Origin: Grimontia marina
Lineage (GTDB): Bacteria; Pseudomonadota; Gammaproteobacteria; Enterobacterales; Vibrionaceae
Assembly: GCF_900060185.1 (NCBI RefSeq)
Contig: NZ_FIZY01000010.1
Location: 1-64,000 of the forward strand
Length of the DNA: 64,000 nucleotides
Reading direction: 5' to 3'
Position numbers and translations under genes: made by a program. The notes beneath the pieces are model-generated. The model did no database searches. It was not told the DNA's origin and saw only the letters and a program-made list of their open reading frames with translations. Shown piece by piece: positions 7,945-16,381 of the stretch. The stretch's first letter is position 1. Each line of letters opens with the position of its first letter.

Positions 7945-9219
7945 CTAGTAGCCAAGCAATCTAGGTATGTACAGCACCACGTCGGGTGAATAAGCGATAA
8001 AGAACAGTAAGAGCAGTTGGCCGATGAGAAACGGCATTAACTCTTTGGAAATCCCTTCAATCCTTGCCCCTGTTACTGAGGACAGGACAAACAGACAGGC
8101 GCCAATCGGCGGTGTCATTAAAGAGACGTTGAGCGCGAGGACAAAAATGATGCCCGCGTGAAGTGGGTCCAGACCGATTTCCATGGTTAGTGGAACCAGA
8201 ATCGGCGCAAGAATAACCAGCATGACATTGATATCCATCAGCATGCCGACCGTCAGCAGCAACAGGATAATCAGTGCCAGAATGATATTTGGGTTGTCAG
8301 AGAGAGAGATGAAGAAATCCGCAATCATCTGTGGAATTTGGTTGAAGCTCAGCCACCACCCCAAAATGGAAGCCGAGCCAATGATGAGGTAAATCACCCC
8401 AGAGATTTGGGCGGTTCGCACTATCATTTGGTAGAAGGCATTCAAGGAGAGGTTGCGATAGACAAAGGCGCCGATGATTAACGCATAAGCCACGGCGACA
8501 GATGCGGCTTCTGTTGGCGTTACGATACCGAAAACAATGCCACCCAGAATTATCACAGGCATCAACAAAGCTAGGGCCGATTGACGAAACAGCACCAGTA
8601 CCTGCTTCAGTGAGGCGCGTTGCTGATTTTTTGGTAAGCCTTTTCGCTTGCCCATGGAAGCAATGATCGCCATACAGACGAAACACACTAAGAGCCCAGG
8701 GAGGATGCCGGTTGCAAATAGGCCGCCAATCGACACGCCCATCAGTGAACCATAGACGACCATAATGCCGGATGGTGGAATGGTGGGACCAATGATGGAA
8801 CCCGCTGCAGTAACGGCACAGGCGTAATCTTTGGTATAGCCTTCCTTTTCCATCGCAGGAACCAATGTGCGGCCGAAGGCGGCAGCGTCTGCTGTGGCTG
8901 AGCCTGTTATCCCGGAGAAAAAGACCGATGCCAACATGTTGGAGTGAGCCAACCCACCTCTAAAGTGCCCTACCAATGCCTGAGCCAAAAACACCAGACG
9001 ACTGGTGATGCCGGTGTGGTTCATGATCTCTCCCGCCAGAATAAAAAATGGCATGGCGAGAAAAGGGAAAATATTTAATCCGTTGAAAATCTTGCTGGGA
9101 GCCAGTGAGGTGAAATGTGAACCACCAATCTCATACATACCCACAAGGCCTGCAACGCCCAGAGCGATGGCAATCGGAGCGCCCAGAAACATCAGGAAAA
9201 AAAACAGTGAAGCGACCAT
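7945..9219 (-). CDS. dctM: TRAP transporter large permease (DctM family)
   Basis: A 424-residue inner-membrane protein with about a dozen hydrophobic segments, the GITGSATADAAAFGR and IGPTIPPSG motifs of the DctM/citrate-transporter-like family, and the late MLMDINVMLVILAPILVPL segment. The open frame runs far upstream (to 9606), but that stretch is the antisense-like shadow of dctQ. The true start is ATG 9219, which shares one base with the dctQ stop (TGATG), a sign of translational coupling. Confidence 0.92.
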   Translation of the reverse strand: MVASLFFFLMFLGAPIAIALGVAGLVGMYEIGGSHFTSLAPSKIFNGLNIFPFLAMPFFILAGEIMNHTGITSRLVFLAQALVGHFRGGLAHSNMLASVFFSGITGSATADAAAFGRTLVPAMEKEGYTKDYACAVTAAGSIIGPTIPPSGIMVVYGSLMGVSIGGLFATGILPGLLVCFVCMAIIASMGKRKGLPKNQQRASLKQVLVLFRQSALALLMPVIILGGIVFGIVTPTEAASVAVAYALIIGAFVYRNLSLNAFYQMIVRTAQISGVIYLIIGSASILGWWLSFNQIPQMIADFFISLSDNPNIILALIILLLLTVGMLMDINVMLVILAPILVPLTMEIGLDPLHAGIIFVLALNVSLMTPPIGACLFVLSSVTGARIEGISKELMPFLIGQLLLLFFIAYSPDVVLYIPRLLGY

Positions 9220-9761
9220 CAGATATCCTCCTGCTGCGGTAGAGATGGAGTTTGGTATTCGGCTGATAAGGCAGCGAAAAAGTCTTCTAAAAACACCAGA
9301 AGTGCTTGAAGTGCAGCAAGCCCAAATGTGACGGGAACAGCAGCATACGCATAGGCCATGGGCATACCGAATACCGTTGAAAGCTGGCTCGCGCCTTTTT
9401 CCGCAAAGGTAATACCCAGATAGGAGATGTAAGCAAAAAAGGAGGCGGTTAGCGCGCTCAAGGTGACCTGAAGGATAAGCCTTAACCTGTCTGGCAGTCG
9501 GCCGGCTATAAAAGTCAGTCCCATGTGCTCGCGGTTGGCGGTGCAACAGGGAACTGCCATCAAAATGGCCCATATCATAATGTAACGCGCTAGCTCTTCT
9601 ACCCACCCAAGCTGGAGTTTCAACCAGTAACGATCCAGCACGCCGAGCCAGACATCCAGAATCAGTATGATCATGAGAACGGCGACCATAAACTGGTTAA
9701 TTTTGTATAAGCCGCCTTTGATGGCTGTGATAGTTCGACGTAGCGATTCAGGAGTTTTCAT
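9219..9761 (-). CDS. dctQ: TRAP transporter small permease (DctQ family)
   Basis: A 180-residue protein with four predicted membrane helices, the WVEELARYIMIW motif and the AxxxREHMGLTFI segment typical of DctQ. It forms the membrane complex with the DctM subunit. It is the first gene of the operon, with an AAGGAT ribosome site 6 nt before ATG. Its upstream region carries one copy of the palindrome also found in front of the rpiR-type gene. Confidence 0.9.
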   Translation of the reverse strand: MKTPESLRRTITAIKGGLYKINQFMVAVLMIILILDVWLGVLDRYWLKLQLGWVEELARYIMIWAILMAVPCCTANREHMGLTFIAGRLPDRLRLILQVTLSALTASFFAYISYLGITFAEKGASQLSTVFGMPMAYAYAAVPVTFGLAALQALLVFLEDFFAALSAEYQTPSLPQQEDI

Positions 9762-10211
9762 GATGCATCCTTATTCATGAAAGAAGGCACTTTTGATTGC
9801 TAAGTGAACAAAACCTTAATGCTGGAATGTGTTTTTGGCCGTGATGTGTATCGCAAAAACATCAATGTGTGATACTTTCTAACATGATATAAGGGAAATG
9901 GATGTTAGTTACTTGTTTTTATAGGGTTTATTCTTATTACAAGGCTTTTGTGAAGTTTTACCAGCCAGAAAAGTAACATCGTCGAAGTGTTGGAAATTAA
10001 AGCGCTGAAGAGAAACAACGGGTTGTCAGCAAAGAAAAATAACATGTCCGAATTCGTGGGAGTTTCCTGCGAAAATGTGATCTTCGTATGGGTTTTGTCG
10101 CAGATAATTTATTGGGAGAGATAATCAACCAGATGCTAACTGGGTCTGCGTAATTGGACTCCGCATATTGTGCAGAGTCCATTGACCGTTGGTGAATGGG
10201 CAAGTTACGGA
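9762..10211. other. 450-bp intergenic control region upstream of the TRAP operon
   Basis: It lies between the stop of the DSD1-like gene and the start of dctQ, both on the minus strand. It is AT-rich, with no convincing gene. It contains the palindrome at 9866-9884 and a short hairpin (GGACTC...GAGTCC, about 10155-10179) near the end of the DSD1-like gene. The TRAP operon therefore probably has its own promoter here. Confidence 0.6.
9866..9884. promoter_or_regulatory. Candidate RpiR-type operator, copy A (TRAP promoter)
   Basis: TGTGTGATACTTTCTAACA. Its reverse complement matches the 19-mer at 11561-11579 at 15 of 19 positions, and it is itself partly palindromic (TGT...GA.A.T.TC...ACA). It sits about 105 bp upstream of dctQ. 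The shared site suggests one regulator, most simply the RpiR-family protein encoded at 11655, controls both operons. The binding is inference. Confidence 0.55.
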
Positions 10212-11489
10212 TCAGAAGTGAGTGGTTATCCACTTAGTTATCGTGTCAGGCTCCGTTTCCACGCCAATATATCGCCATTTGTCGAAGGTCAAACAAGGAT
10301 GCGAGGTCGAAAATACCAATATGTCCCCAACTTGCAGCGTGTCTTTCTGCATGACTTCAAGGAAGAGGTGTTGATCCATAATATCTGTCGAGGTGAGTTC
10401 AGGGAGAGGCAGTAGTTGACCATCCCGATATAGCCTTATTGCTTTAGGCAGACCGGCATCAAAGGCGACGTCGCGCTTACCCAGCCCGATAATGGCTTTG
10501 TCTTTCTCTGGTACTGAAATGACGTGGGCATATAGGGTCAGTGCGGAAATCAAATCCCCATCTAGACGACAGGCTGCACTGCTGTCCCGTTGAGCCCTTT
10601 CCATGACGGCGTTTTGGGCTTCCAGGTAGATCCCATCATCATGGATGAGGTAACACCCAGGACGAATAATGGTCGTCAGCCTTGTCTTCCCGGTAAATGC
10701 TTCTGCCACCACGTCATACCATGCCGACCCTGCGCCAGTCACAATAGGCTTATCAAGCGCAGAAAGCGGAATGAGGGATTCTGCTAGTGCCACCGCCCCA
10801 GATACAAACTCCCTGACTGCAGGTTCTACATCATCGCTTTCATGTTCTGCATGAATCACGCCTTCATAAAACTCAATACCCGCAAATTGAAGGTGGGAAG
10901 AGCGGGCGATGTATTGTGCCAGCGTTTGAACCTGATCGTGGGTGCGACACCCGCAACGGCCCCCATCAACGCCCAGCTCCACCAACAGCGTGACCTCTAG
11001 ATTTCTGGATCTTGCTGCCGCCTGCCACTGTTCAGCCAGGTATTGGCTGTCGATACAGGGATACACCTCAATGCGATAGTGCTCGATGATATCTAACACT
11101 GCGTTGATGTTTGCTGATCCAACAATCTGATTAGCCAGGATAATTCGTTTGGCTCCCGCTTCCGCGGCGACCAGTGCCTGAGCGGAAGTAGCAAGTGTCA
11201 GCCCCCAAGCTCCTTGAGCGATTTGGGCTTTAAACAGCTGGGGAGACATGGTGGTTTTACCGTGAGGGGCGAGCAATACCTCGCTTTGATTGGCAAAGCG
11301 CTGCATCCAGTTAGCGTTGTGCGTGATGGCTGTTTCGGAAACCACAGCGGCGGGTAGAGGAATGTCGGTTAAGAGGGAGTATTTTCCCCCAGGATTAGTT
11401 CTAAATGGAACGCCTTTCGCCCCTTTTTCAAAGGGGAGTGTATCTAATGTGTGATAATAACTATCAAAATTCTTCTTTATTTCCGACAT
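10212..11489 (-). CDS. PLP-dependent DSD1/alanine-racemase-N-fold ammonia-lyase (D-amino-acid or D-glucosaminate dehydratase-like)
   Basis: A 425-residue fold-type III PLP enzyme. The Schiff-base lysine is in APHGKTTMSP (around residue 97). The C-terminal HPC motif (STSHPCLTF) matches the His/Cys zinc site of eukaryote-type D-serine dehydratases (DSD1), supporting an ammonia-eliminating enzyme rather than a racemase. Related enzymes include D-threonine aldolase and D-glucosaminate dehydratase. ATG 11489 is preceded by GAGGATGAGG. It diverges from the rpiR-type gene and lies opposite the deacylase-RidA-kinase-aldolase operon. In that setting I infer it converts D-glucosaminate to 2-keto-3-deoxygluconate plus ammonia. 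Other D-amino acids remain possible. Confidence 0.88.
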   Translation of the reverse strand: MSEIKKNFDSYYHTLDTLPFEKGAKGVPFRTNPGGKYSLLTDIPLPAAVVSETAITHNANWMQRFANQSEVLLAPHGKTTMSPQLFKAQIAQGAWGLTLATSAQALVAAEAGAKRIILANQIVGSANINAVLDIIEHYRIEVYPCIDSQYLAEQWQAAARSRNLEVTLLVELGVDGGRCGCRTHDQVQTLAQYIARSSHLQFAGIEFYEGVIHAEHESDDVEPAVREFVSGAVALAESLIPLSALDKPIVTGAGSAWYDVVAEAFTGKTRLTTIIRPGCYLIHDDGIYLEAQNAVMERAQRDSSAACRLDGDLISALTLYAHVISVPEKDKAIIGLGKRDVAFDAGLPKAIRLYRDGQLLPLPELTSTDIMDQHLFLEVMQKDTLQVGDILVFSTSHPCLTFDKWRYIGVETEPDTITKWITTHF

Positions 11490-11560
11490 GACCTCATCCT
11501 CTTAACATACCGTTGAGCTATGGTGGTACCTGGGGTTTTGATGATATATAATTTTATCCG

Positions 11561-11579
11561 TGTTGGAAACTATCAAACA
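11561..11579. promoter_or_regulatory. Candidate RpiR-type operator, copy B (DSD1-like/rpiR divergent region)
   Basis: TGTTGGAAACTATCAAACA is an imperfect palindrome of the form TGTTnGAnAnTnTCnAACA (14 of 18 arm positions symmetric). It lies between the divergent DSD1-like gene and the rpiR-type regulator. A second copy lies in the TRAP promoter at 9866-9884. An inverted site in a divergent regulator/target region is the usual place for an autoregulatory operator. Confidence 0.6.
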
Positions 11580-11654
11580 AATGCGATGTTATTGTGCGTG
11601 TAATCACTTTATCGATACGTGCCAATCGCTACGATATTGCTCGAGGTAATCGGA

Positions 11655-12518
11655 ATGACGATGGAAGTAGACATCCTTTCGCAGATATCACAGCGCTTTG
11701 ACGCTTTGCGAGATGCTGAAAAGAAAGTGGCTAAGTGCGTCATGGATAATCTGGCGGGTGCGGCGAGCGCAAGCATCACCGAACTGGCTGAAGAAGCCCA
11801 GGTCAGTGAAGCCACCATTACTCGTTTTGCCAAGGCTGTTGGCTGCAAAAACGTGCGTGATTTGAAGATGAAGCTGGCTCAGTCCCTCGCGGTTGGTCAA
11901 AGGTTCATCATCGATCCCGTCGAGCAGACTGGGATTCAGGGTATTTATGAGTCCGTGAAACAGTCGATGGATGCTAACCGCAAACTGCTGGACGAAAAAG
12001 ACATCGAGAAGGCGGTGGATTGGTTGCACGGAGCCAGACAGATCATCAGCGTCGGCATGGGGGGAGGCTCCACTATGATTTCCCAGGAGTTGCAGCACAG
12101 GCTGTTTCGCTTGGGTTACGCCATTACGGCCTATCACGATGGTTTACTGACACGCATGGTAGCAGCCACGGCAGACAGCAGTGATGTCATGGTGATCATG
12201 TCAACGACGGGCTACACGCCCGGCATTCTGGATGCCGCGCAGTTAGCTAAAAAATACGACCTCAAGGTTATTGTTATCACCCAGGCGGATTCACCACTGG
12301 CAGAGATAGGCGACTTGGTGTTGCCGATTACGACTCAGGAAACGGATTTTATTTATAAACCTTCGGCTTCCCGTTACGCGATGCTGGCGCTGGTGGATGT
12401 GATTTCCATGCAATTGGCCGTTACCCACAAACGACGTTCGCGTGACAAGCTTAGAAGACTAAAACTGGCGTTAGATTCTTACCGGGGCGGCGGAGACAGG
12501 CAACCTTTGGGAGACTAA
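11655..12518 (+). CDS. RpiR/MurR-family transcriptional regulator (HTH_6 + SIS domain)
   Basis: A 287-residue regulator. The N-terminal HTH_6 spans about residues 1-80, with the recognition helix in SEATITRFAKAVGC, a signature of the family. The C-terminal SIS sugar-phosphate-binding domain follows, with the GMGGGSTMI loop and STTGYTPGILDAA. Such proteins usually sense a phosphosugar. Here a sugar-acid phosphate such as KDPG is the natural candidate. The frame is open from 11619, but the ATG at 11655 has GAGGT at 7-nt spacing. It is the first gene of a plus-strand operon running through the KDPG aldolase. Confidence 0.92.
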   Translation: MTMEVDILSQISQRFDALRDAEKKVAKCVMDNLAGAASASITELAEEAQVSEATITRFAKAVGCKNVRDLKMKLAQSLAVGQRFIIDPVEQTGIQGIYESVKQSMDANRKLLDEKDIEKAVDWLHGARQIISVGMGGGSTMISQELQHRLFRLGYAITAYHDGLLTRMVAATADSSDVMVIMSTTGYTPGILDAAQLAKKYDLKVIVITQADSPLAEIGDLVLPITTQETDFIYKPSASRYAMLALVDVISMQLAVTHKRRSRDKLRRLKLALDSYRGGGDRQPLGD

Positions 12519-12538
12519 GGCCAAACATTGAGGCCACT

Positions 12539-14014
12539 ATGAGATATGAAAGCGTAATTAAGGGTGCAACGATCATTGATGGCCAGAACCAGCCGCCTTT
12601 TGTGGCTGACGTTGCGCTGGCTGGTGATGAAATTGTAGCGATAGGCCAGCTTGATACGTCCAATACCGGCAAAGTCTTCGATGCTCATGGTCTGGTACTC
12701 AGCCCTGGCTTTATTGATGTGCATACGCATGATGACACCAATGTGATCCGTATGCCTGAGTGTGTGCCCAAGATCTCCCAGGGTGTGACGACGACGATTG
12801 TCGGCAACTGTGGGATCAGTGCTTCTCCGGCGGTACTGAAAACGGCACCACCCGATCCGATGAATCTACTCGGGGAACAAAAAGACTTTAAGTATCCAAC
12901 GTTTGCCAGCTATGTCGAGGCTGTGAGTCACGCTCAACCTGCCGTAAATGTGGCAGCGTTAGTGGGGCATACCACGTTGCGGAACAACGTGATGGATGAT
13001 CTTTACCGTACTGCCACACCGGACGAAATTGAAGCGATGAGAAAAGCGCTCAGGCAAGCGCTACATGAAGGAGCGTTGGGGTTAAGTACCGGGCTTGCCT
13101 ACGCCAGTGCCAATAGCTGTGAAGAAAGCGAAGTACTGGCGCTGACCCAAGAGCTTACGCAGGTCAATGCTATCTATACGACCCATCTGCGCACTGAGTT
13201 TGAAGGTATTCTGGGGGCAATGGATGAAGCCTTTCGTGTAGGTATGGCGGCCAAAGTGCCAGTAGTGATTTCTCATCTTAAGTGTGCAGGAGCCGGCAAC
13301 TGGGGACGCACCACCGAAGTGTTGGGGAAAATAGAACAGGTTCGTCAACAGCAGGAAGTTGGCTGTGATTGTTATCCGTATTCTGCCAGTTCCTCAACAC
13401 TGGACTTGAATCAGGTGACTGACGAGTATCCCATCTTTATCACCTGGTCTGATCCTCATCCCGAATTGGCTGGACAAATGCTCTCCACTATCGCAAGTGA
13501 CCTGAATCTGAGCCTTCTGGAGACTGCGAAGAAACTTCAGCCTGCGGGCGCGGTATACCACAACATGGATGCTCAGGATGTGGAGCGCGTTCTTCAGTAT
13601 CCGCTCACCATGATTGGCTCGGACGGGTTACCGAATGACCCTCATCCACATCCCCGATTATGGGGCGCCTTTCCACGGGTACTGGGTTACTACTGCCGAG
13701 AGAGAAACCTCTTTCCGCTCACTACGGCTATTCACAAAATGACAGGCTTGTCGGCAGGGCGCTTTAACCTCACTAAACGTGGCGAAATAAAAGTGGGTTA
13801 CTTCGCTGATCTCGTGTTGTTCAACCCAGATGAAATCAGTGATAGCGCCAGTTTTCATCAGCCTAAGCAGGTCGCAAAAGGCATTCAGACTGTCTGGGTC
13901 AACGGAAAAATCAGTTACCAACTATCAAAAGGGGTTCAGGGACGACATGGCCGTTTTCTGCGGCGCAAATTTACCGAACCCGTTAGCAACCAAATAATGG
14001 AGATAAATTCATGA
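12539..14014 (+). CDS. N-acyl-D-amino-acid deacylase (amidohydrolase superfamily)
   Basis: A 491-residue D-aminoacylase of the amidohydrolase superfamily. It has the N-terminal metal motif DVHTHDD, GNCGISASP, the Cys/His/Asp region HLRTE and ISHLKCAG, and the late GSDGLPNDPHPHPR catalytic-Asp segment. These enzymes hydrolyse N-acyl-D-amino acids. N-acetyl-D-glucosaminate is formally an N-acetyl D-amino acid, so in this cluster I infer deacetylation of that sugar acid to D-glucosaminate plus acetate. It starts 20 bp after rpiR and its stop overlaps the RidA start (ATGA). Confidence 0.92.
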   Translation: MRYESVIKGATIIDGQNQPPFVADVALAGDEIVAIGQLDTSNTGKVFDAHGLVLSPGFIDVHTHDDTNVIRMPECVPKISQGVTTTIVGNCGISASPAVLKTAPPDPMNLLGEQKDFKYPTFASYVEAVSHAQPAVNVAALVGHTTLRNNVMDDLYRTATPDEIEAMRKALRQALHEGALGLSTGLAYASANSCEESEVLALTQELTQVNAIYTTHLRTEFEGILGAMDEAFRVGMAAKVPVVISHLKCAGAGNWGRTTEVLGKIEQVRQQQEVGCDCYPYSASSSTLDLNQVTDEYPIFITWSDPHPELAGQMLSTIASDLNLSLLETAKKLQPAGAVYHNMDAQDVERVLQYPLTMIGSDGLPNDPHPHPRLWGAFPRVLGYYCRERNLFPLTTAIHKMTGLSAGRFNLTKRGEIKVGYFADLVLFNPDEISDSASFHQPKQVAKGIQTVWVNGKISYQLSKGVQGRHGRFLRRKFTEPVSNQIMEINS

Positions 14015-14403
14015 CAATTAAAAGATATGGCGCAGAAGGCGGCACGGGTACGGGGGGGCAACACCTGCCTTTTTCCCGCGCGACTGAAGCGGGTGGTTTT
14101 CTTTATGTGTCCGGTCAAACCCCGATGATTGATGGTGAAGTGGTGGAAGGCGGTATTGTTGACCAATCCCGCTTGGCCATTCAGAACTGTGTCGACATCA
14201 TGGAAGAGGCGGGTTACACACTGGCTGATGTGGTGCACGTGAAAGTGGTACTGACAGACTCGCGCTATTTCCAGTCTTTCAATAAAGTCTTCAAAGAGTT
14301 CTTTGGTGATCATCCACCAGCTCGTATCTGCATGGTATGTGATCTTGTTGTGGATGTGAAAGTTGAAGTCGACGTAACCTGCTACCGAGCAGATCGCGCT
14401 TGA
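14011..14403 (+). CDS. RidA/YjgF-family enamine/imine deaminase
   Basis: A 130-residue Rid-superfamily protein overlapping the deacylase by 4 bp. The conserved ligand-binding Arg is in PPARICMV, and the GGFLYVSGQTP opening strand is typical. Rid proteins hydrolyse reactive 2-aminoacrylate-type enamines/imines released by PLP ammonia-lyases. Genetic linkage to the DSD1-like PLP enzyme strongly suggests it speeds release of ammonia from the enamine product to give the 2-keto sugar acid. Confidence 0.93.
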   Translation: MTIKRYGAEGGTGTGGQHLPFSRATEAGGFLYVSGQTPMIDGEVVEGGIVDQSRLAIQNCVDIMEEAGYTLADVVHVKVVLTDSRYFQSFNKVFKEFFGDHPPARICMVCDLVVDVKVEVDVTCYRADRA

Positions 14404-14423
14404 CCTGATACTGTACCGAGTCA

Positions 14424-15377
14424 ATGGAAATGAATAAGCAAAGTTATCACGTTGCACTGGTGGGTGAATGTATGGTGGAGCTCAGTGGAGCGCCTCTTTC
14501 GCGATCCTACGGCGGCGATACACTGAATACTGCGCTCTACCTAAGCCGCTTGTTATCAAAGGATGAAGTGACAGTCAGCTTCGCCACTGCACTCGGTGAC
14601 GACGCCATTAGCGATGAGATGCTAGAAAACTGGCAGAGTGAAGGTATCGTGACAGGGCTGGTTTCACGTATACCTGGAAAAATGCCGGGATTATATCTGG
14701 TGGAAACCGACCCTCAGGGTGAACGTACGTTTCACTATTGGCGCAGTGACAGTGCTGCTAAACGCTATTTTGATGATATTTCTCCGCTTGAGAAAATCAT
14801 CAAAGGTGAAGGGTTGGATCTGCTGTACTTCAGCGGTATCAGCGTTGCTATTCTACCCATTGAAGGTCGAAATAAACTTCTGTCACTCATCCGCGAAGCC
14901 CGGCGTCATGGTACAACCATAGTGTTTGATAACAACTATCGTCCCCGGCTTTGGCAAGGCGGAGACGTTCAGGACTGGTATGGCGAGTGCTTGCGCGTAA
15001 CCGATCTGGCGCTGATCACTGAAGATGATGACGAAGCGGTTTGGGGGGATCGAGATATAGCAACCCGCTGCCAAGCTTTTGGTTGTCAAGAAGTGGTGAT
15101 CAAGCGTGGCGCTGAGCCCTGCTCAGTCGTGACGGATTTGCAGAGAACAGCACCCCAGCAATTTTCCATTGCGGGTGAAAGCGTCGTGCGTGTGGTTGAT
15201 ACCTGCGCGGCGGGAGACTCATTTGCTGCTGGCTACCTGGCAGGATATATCAAGCAATGGCCAATCCCGACGCGGGCCGCGCTGGCACACAAATTAGCCT
15301 CTATAGTGATTCAGTATCCCGGTGCGGTGATCGAAAAATCCGCCATGCCAGATACATCAGTATTCGAAAGAACATAA
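14424..15377 (+). CDS. kdgK: PfkB-family sugar kinase, 2-dehydro-3-deoxygluconate kinase-like
   Basis: A 317-residue ribokinase-fold kinase. It has the N-terminal GGDTLNTALYLSR sugar-binding motif, a FDNNYRPRLW central motif characteristic of KDG kinases, and the C-terminal DTCAAGDSFAAGYL motif with the catalytic Asp and anion hole. Predicted reaction: 2-keto-3-deoxygluconate + ATP to KDPG. Position between RidA and KDPG aldolase supports this. An internal ATG at 14430 is an alternative start. Confidence 0.9.
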   Translation: MEMNKQSYHVALVGECMVELSGAPLSRSYGGDTLNTALYLSRLLSKDEVTVSFATALGDDAISDEMLENWQSEGIVTGLVSRIPGKMPGLYLVETDPQGERTFHYWRSDSAAKRYFDDISPLEKIIKGEGLDLLYFSGISVAILPIEGRNKLLSLIREARRHGTTIVFDNNYRPRLWQGGDVQDWYGECLRVTDLALITEDDDEAVWGDRDIATRCQAFGCQEVVIKRGAEPCSVVTDLQRTAPQQFSIAGESVVRVVDTCAAGDSFAAGYLAGYIKQWPIPTRAALAHKLASIVIQYPGAVIEKSAMPDTSVFERT

Positions 15378-15402
15378 ACAGGACATTTTCAGGAGCCCAC
15401 CT

Positions 15403-16032
15403 TTGAGCACAACAATCTTTAATGAACTGGCGAAATATAAAGTCGTACCGGTTATTCAAATTGATGACATCAAACATGCTGAGCCTTTAGCAAAAGCGCT
15501 GGTAGAAAATGGCCTTCCGGTAGCAGAAGTCACCTTCCGCACTGATGCTGCAGCCGAAGCCATTAAAATAATGCGTGAAAGCCAGCCAGATTTGCTGGTG
15601 GGCGCAGGCACTGTGCTTACCAGAAAACAGGCGGATGATGCACTGGCTGCGGGGGCCTTGTTTGCCGTCGCACCGGGCTTAAACCCGAACACGGTGAAAC
15701 ACTGTCAGGAGATTGGTCTTCCTATGGTGTCAGGGGTCAACAACCCAAGCCAAATCGAACAGGCACTGGAGCTGGGAATGAACTTTGTGAAGTTTTTCCC
15801 TGCCGAAGCCTCAGGGGGTATTGCGATGGTGAAAGCGCTGTTAGCGCCTTACCGTGATATTCAGATGATGCCAACAGGTGGGATCAGCCCAAAAAACGTC
15901 AAAGATTACCTAAGTATCGAACGCGTGGTTTGTTGCGGTGGGACCTGGATGGTACCAGGGTCGCTGATGAAAGAGGGCGATTGGGATGGACTTGGTAAGC
16001 TTATCCGCGAAGCTGTCGCTTTAGTTGATTAA
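15403..16032 (+). CDS. eda: Bifunctional KHG/KDPG aldolase
   Basis: A 209-residue class I aldolase. It has the Schiff-base lysine in FVKFFPAE, the GAGTVL loop, the catalytic Glu in PVAEVTFRT and the GGISPKN phosphate loop. It cleaves KDPG to pyruvate and glyceraldehyde-3-phosphate. The start is TTG at 15403 with AGGAG upstream. It is the last gene of the operon and lies right after the kinase, completing a route from a 2-amino sugar acid to central metabolism. Confidence 0.95.
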   Translation: MSTTIFNELAKYKVVPVIQIDDIKHAEPLAKALVENGLPVAEVTFRTDAAAEAIKIMRESQPDLLVGAGTVLTRKQADDALAAGALFAVAPGLNPNTVKHCQEIGLPMVSGVNNPSQIEQALELGMNFVKFFPAEASGGIAMVKALLAPYRDIQMMPTGGISPKNVKDYLSIERVVCCGGTWMVPGSLMKEGDWDGLGKLIREAVALVD

Positions 16033-16039
16033 AGCCACC

Positions 16040-16302
16040 ATACCCAAACAACCTGAAGATACAGGATTCAGCGAGATTGACTGGCGTTGTGATCACGGCG
16101 TTCCTTTGCAGGTGTAGTCATCTCCATCAAAAAGGAACAACAAAGAGCACGGCGTCAGTCAACTCGCCCGAAGGGAGGCCCTCAATGCGCCCACTTCTTC
16201 GTTAAATCCCACGGAAATAGAACGACTATTCCTCGTGAAATTTGCCTCGAATTGAACGCATTGATGACCTCTGAATGCGCGCATCTTCAGGTCGTTTGGG
16301 TA
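16040..16302. repeat. Interspersed repeat family II (ATACCCAAAC ends), copy 1
   Basis: A 263-bp non-coding element bounded by inverted ends: ATACCCAAACAACCTGAAGAT on the left (16040-16060, one base differing from the right end) and its reverse complement at 16282-16302. It fills the gap between eda and the VOC-gene terminator. A second full copy is at 51008-51150, a mini-form at 23421-23451, and half-copies at about 42452-42475 and 43197-43216. No coding capacity. Confidence 0.75.
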
Positions 16303-16315
16303 TGTACACCGCAAA

Positions 16316-16361
16316 AAAATGCCAGCCACGCTCGTCTGTTGACTTGGGTGGCTGGCATTTT
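16316..16361. terminator. Bidirectional terminator between eda and the VOC gene
   Basis: A 14-bp perfect stem (AAAATGCCAGCCAC / GTGGCTGGCATTTT) flanked by A-runs and T-runs, between convergent genes. Confidence 0.9.
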
Positions 16362-16381
16362 CCGTTTGGTTTCTCCAACCG

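Noticed and set aside
7945-9606. Long minus-strand frame suggesting a 553-residue DctM protein
   Set aside because: The first 129 residues lie over dctQ in another frame and have no membrane-protein character. DctM proper begins at ATG 9219, coupled to the dctQ stop.
9997-10233. 78-codon minus-strand frame in the gap after the DSD1-like gene
   Set aside because: No ribosome site or recognisable protein features, and it overlaps the end of the DSD1-like gene. Treated as non-coding control region.
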